This document shows, piece by piece, positions 62,027-64,000 of a stretch of DNA of 64,000 nt; position 1 is the first letter of the stretch; every line of letters begins with the position of its first letter. Source of the stretch: Pedobacter kyonggii (GTDB taxonomy: Bacteria; Bacteroidota; Bacteroidia; Sphingobacteriales; Sphingobacteriaceae); NCBI RefSeq assembly GCF_004310665.1, contig NZ_SIXF01000026.1:18634-82633 (forward strand), read 5' to 3'. The notes under the pieces were generated by a model. That model worked only from the letters and a program-made list of their open reading frames with translations, was not told where the DNA came from and searched no databases. A program made the position numbers and the translations under genes.

Positions 62027-62743
62027 ATGGAAATCTGGAAACTCTGCGTACTCTTTTTCTGTGCCTTTTTAGGTGGGACAGCTATATTTTTAGTAAAGAG
62101 CGATAAATCTAAACTACTAAAACTGATTTTGTCTTTCAGTGGGGCCTATTTATTTGCCATTACAGTTTTACATTTAATTCCTGATGCTTACAGCGGGGCC
62201 GACAAATGGCAGATTGGTGTTTTTATTCTGATTGGTTTCTTATTGCAGATTTTCTTGGAGCAGTTTTCAGAAGGTGTAGAACATGGCCACATTCATAAAC
62301 ATCACGACGGACATGTTTTTCCCTTTGGGATTATGATCAGTTTGTGTTTGCATGCTTTTTTAGAAGGAATGCCATTAGCAAAAGAACAGCACAATGAGCT
62401 GATTTTCGGAATTTCGCTACATCACATCCCAGCTGCTTTTGCACTGGCCAGCATATTAATGCAAAACCATTTTAAGAGAAGCAGCATTATATTTTACTTA
62501 ATTGTGTTTGCGATTATGGCACCGCTAGGTTTTTATGTAAGTGTTGGTTTAAGCAACGGTACAATTGGCGGCATTGACGCTTATTTCAATAAAATTATGG
62601 GCATTGTAATTGGTATTTTCTTACATATTTCCACGACCATTTTATTCGAATCGAGTGCCGATCATAAAATCAATACCCGCAAAATGATTGCCGTTTTATT
62701 GGGGATTGGTGTAGCGTTGATTGGTTTCTTTGCAGGACATTAA
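62027..62743 (+). CDS. ZIP family divalent metal transporter
   Basis: This 238-residue membrane protein has about eight helices. The transport-site motifs are AITVLHLIPDAYSG in helix 4 and LHAFLEGMPLA / ISLHHIPAAFALASIL in helices 4-5, the metal-binding pair of ZIPs. A His-rich loop HGHIHKHHDGH is characteristic. Substrate likely zinc or iron. It is the last gene of the methyltransferase-PAP2-ZIP run. Confidence 0.9.
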   Translation: MEIWKLCVLFFCAFLGGTAIFLVKSDKSKLLKLILSFSGAYLFAITVLHLIPDAYSGADKWQIGVFILIGFLLQIFLEQFSEGVEHGHIHKHHDGHVFPFGIMISLCLHAFLEGMPLAKEQHNELIFGISLHHIPAAFALASILMQNHFKRSSIIFYLIVFAIMAPLGFYVSVGLSNGTIGGIDAYFNKIMGIVIGIFLHISTTILFESSADHKINTRKMIAVLLGIGVALIGFFAGH

Positions 62744-62879
62744 TGCTGTTAGCAGTTCTAGTTGGCAATCTGCGGTCAACTGATTTAAACAGTTGATCAA
62801 TTAACCAACCAATAGCCGTTTTAAACGTTTAATCGTTTATAGTTTTGACCTTTATGAAAAAACATCTGTAAATTAGTGT

Positions 62880-63484
62880 ATGGATGAGATTGTAAATGAA
62901 CCTGCCGTAGCCTATCAAAAAAGGCGTTATACCGTTGAAGAATACCTGGAGATGGAAAAAGCATCAACTGTAAAACATGAATATTTTCAGGGTGAGGTAT
63001 TTGCAATGTCTGGTGCCGGTGATAATCACAACGAGATTTTTAGCAATGTTTTTGGAGAAATAGTTCAAAAACTTAAAGGCAAGCCCTGCAGACCTTATGG
63101 AAGTGATAAACGAATGAATATTCCCGAGAATACTTTATTTACCTATCCTGATATATCGATTTATTGTAAGGATTAATACATAGCGACATTGATGAAGACA
63201 CCTCAATTTTACCAACTGTGATTATTGAAATCCTGTCACCTTCAACCAAAAATTATGACAGGGTGAAAAAATTTAACCTGTATAAAGACATTCCATCATT
63301 AAAAGAATATATTATGATTGATTCAGACTCTGTGTTGGTAGAGGCCTATTATATTAATGATGAACAGAATTGGGTACTCAATCAACACAAGGAAATATCT
63401 AATAGACTAACTCTTATTTCGATGGGCTTTGACATAGCGCTAAGCGATATTTATGATTATGTTCGCTTTAGTAAGGAGAAATGA
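62880..63484 (+). pseudogene. Uma2 family nuclease, frameshifted
   Basis: Two overlapping parts of a Uma2 (DUF820, restriction-nuclease fold) protein lie in different frames. The first (62880-63176) gives YTVEEYLEMEKASTVKHEYFQGEVFAMSG, then [10 protein letters not shown] and a stop. The second resumes in a shifted frame: [48 protein letters not shown]. Adding one base near 63171-63175 would restore a single frame of about 201 residues, the family's normal length. A lost T from GATTTAATAC is the simplest explanation. Uma2 nucleases are scattered widely and often nonessential. Confidence 0.85.
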
Positions 63485-63531
63485 GTTTGCAGATAAAAAT
63501 GCGAAATCTAAACTGAGAACTACCAACTACA

Positions 63532-63675
63532 TTACTTCTTTTCTTTCTTCTTCCCATAACCCCATGGGCAATGCTTACACTTATTCTTGCAGCAATAACC
63601 ACGTTTTAAATGGTAGGCCTTGGTAAAAACCATTAATCCATCTTCGTTAAAGTAAAAATCTTCGCCTTCTTTCAT
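63532..63675 (-). CDS. Small cysteine-rich protein, DUF5522-like
   Basis: This protein of 47 residues starts MKEGEDFYFNEDGLMVFTKAYHLK and contains RGYCCKNKCKHCPWGYGKKK, a C-C-x3-C-x2-C cluster typical of short conserved proteins assigned to DUF5522. The cluster could bind a metal. It is too short for many automatic calls but is an open, ATG-initiated frame with a family-like pattern. It is divergent from the IS sequence at its right. Confidence 0.75.
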   Translation of the reverse strand: MKEGEDFYFNEDGLMVFTKAYHLKRGYCCKNKCKHCPWGYGKKKEKK

Positions 63676-63741
63676 ATATTATCGATAAGATCCTGAAACA
63701 AATCCGATAGCTCCTAATGTCCGCATGTTATAAAAAAAAAA

Positions 63742-63776
63742 TGCTGCAAAACCTTGATAAATAATGTTTTGCAGCA
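63742..63776 (-). terminator. Terminator or IS-end hairpin
   Basis: TGCTGCAAAAC (63742-63752) is the exact complement of GTTTTGCAGCA (63766-63776), with a 13-base loop. An A-run on the + strand before it acts as a T-run for the - strand. It lies 43 bases before the transposase start, so it may belong to the insertion sequence's left end, where it would stop transcription leaving the element. Confidence 0.65.
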
Positions 63777-63818
63777 AGGTAATATTCACTTAAATTAGTG
63801 TTGACCAATATTACTGCT

Positions 63819-64000
63819 GTGAAAATAATAAATTCAAATCCAATATCCTCTTTCGGAGGCATAAATTTTGTTTTTGACTACTTAAACAAATTAGAAATCG
63901 ATAAACTTTGCCATGCACATCTGCCCTGCGTTGCTGCCCAAAGCAAGTATTCCTGGAAGGATGTTTTCTACTCCCTTAAATCTGTTTTTCTCTGTGGCGG
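63819..64000 (+). mobile_element. IS1380-like transposase gene (5' part, cut by window end)
   Basis: From the GTG at 63819 the frame stays open to the window edge: KIINSNPISSFGGINFVFDYLNKLEI, then LPCVAAQSKYSWKDVFYSLKSVFLCGG. The combination S-S-F-G-G at the start and Q-S-K-Y-S-W-K-D with C-G-G is characteristic of the N-terminus of IS1380-family DDE transposases of Bacteroidota. The rest of the element and its right end lie outside the window. Terminal inverted repeats were not found here. Confidence 0.75.

Overview
The window looks like chromosomal DNA of a Bacteroidota bacterium of the Pedobacter / Sphingobacteriaceae type. This is inferred from gene content and signals, not from a database search. 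Supporting signs are: AT-rich DNA; several starts preceded by the Bacteroidota promoter pattern (TTTG or TTG, about 16-23 bases, then TAnnTTTG) instead of strong Shine-Dalgarno sites; a fused SecDF; a BlaI/BlaR1-like M56 pair; cytochrome bd oxidase; many intergenic palindromic repeats; and the start of an IS1380-like transposase at the right edge. Most genes are housekeeping.

Layout. 1-5.2 kb: a YdbS/YdbT-type PH-domain pair (the first cut by the window edge), a SnoaL-like protein, a divergent NmrA-like oxidoreductase/HxlR regulator pair, a DUF493 protein, and repeat-rich spacers. 5.2-20.2 kb: PcrA/UvrD helicase, an unknown protein, SMC, a lipoprotein M28 peptidase, a BlaI-M56 operon with a clear palindromic operator, RsmG, a glycosyltransferase, and a tgt-LptF/G-EamA run. 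20.2-22.46 kb: an unusual 2.2-kb stretch without a recognisable gene and strongly A-rich on the + strand. 22.46-31.98 kb: an outer-membrane protein combining a gluzincin-like HExxH site, a propeller-like region and a barrel; LapA-like protein; receiver-like protein; pirin; AlkD-like repair protein; a lipoprotein; a MetZ-type enzyme; OsmC; IspE. 32.5-44 kb: thyA-folA, secDF, NDH-2, HMG-CoA lyase, a GIY-YIG nuclease gene between two nearly identical palindromes, GNAT and low-affinity iron permease-like proteins, FbaA, AccD. 44.5-51.4 kb: YCII-like protein, a second M28 peptidase, two unknown proteins, CydAB, a metallo-beta-lactamase-fold protein. 51.4-57.3 kb: two small uncertain ORFs and a 1596-residue exonuclease-RecQ-UvrD fusion. 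57.8-64 kb: NifS-like cysteine desulfurase, GlmM, a methyltransferase-PAP2-ZIP run, a frameshifted Uma2 gene, a 47-residue cysteine-rich protein, and the transposase start.

The strongest leads for something less described are: (1) the exonuclease-RecQ-UvrD fusion; (2) the small GIY-YIG gene set between direct copies of a 115-bp palindromic repeat whose relatives are scattered through the window; (3) the 2.2-kb A-skewed orphan region before the surface metallopeptidase gene; and (4) several families of intergenic palindromes, one of which has apparently become the N-terminus of dihydrofolate reductase.
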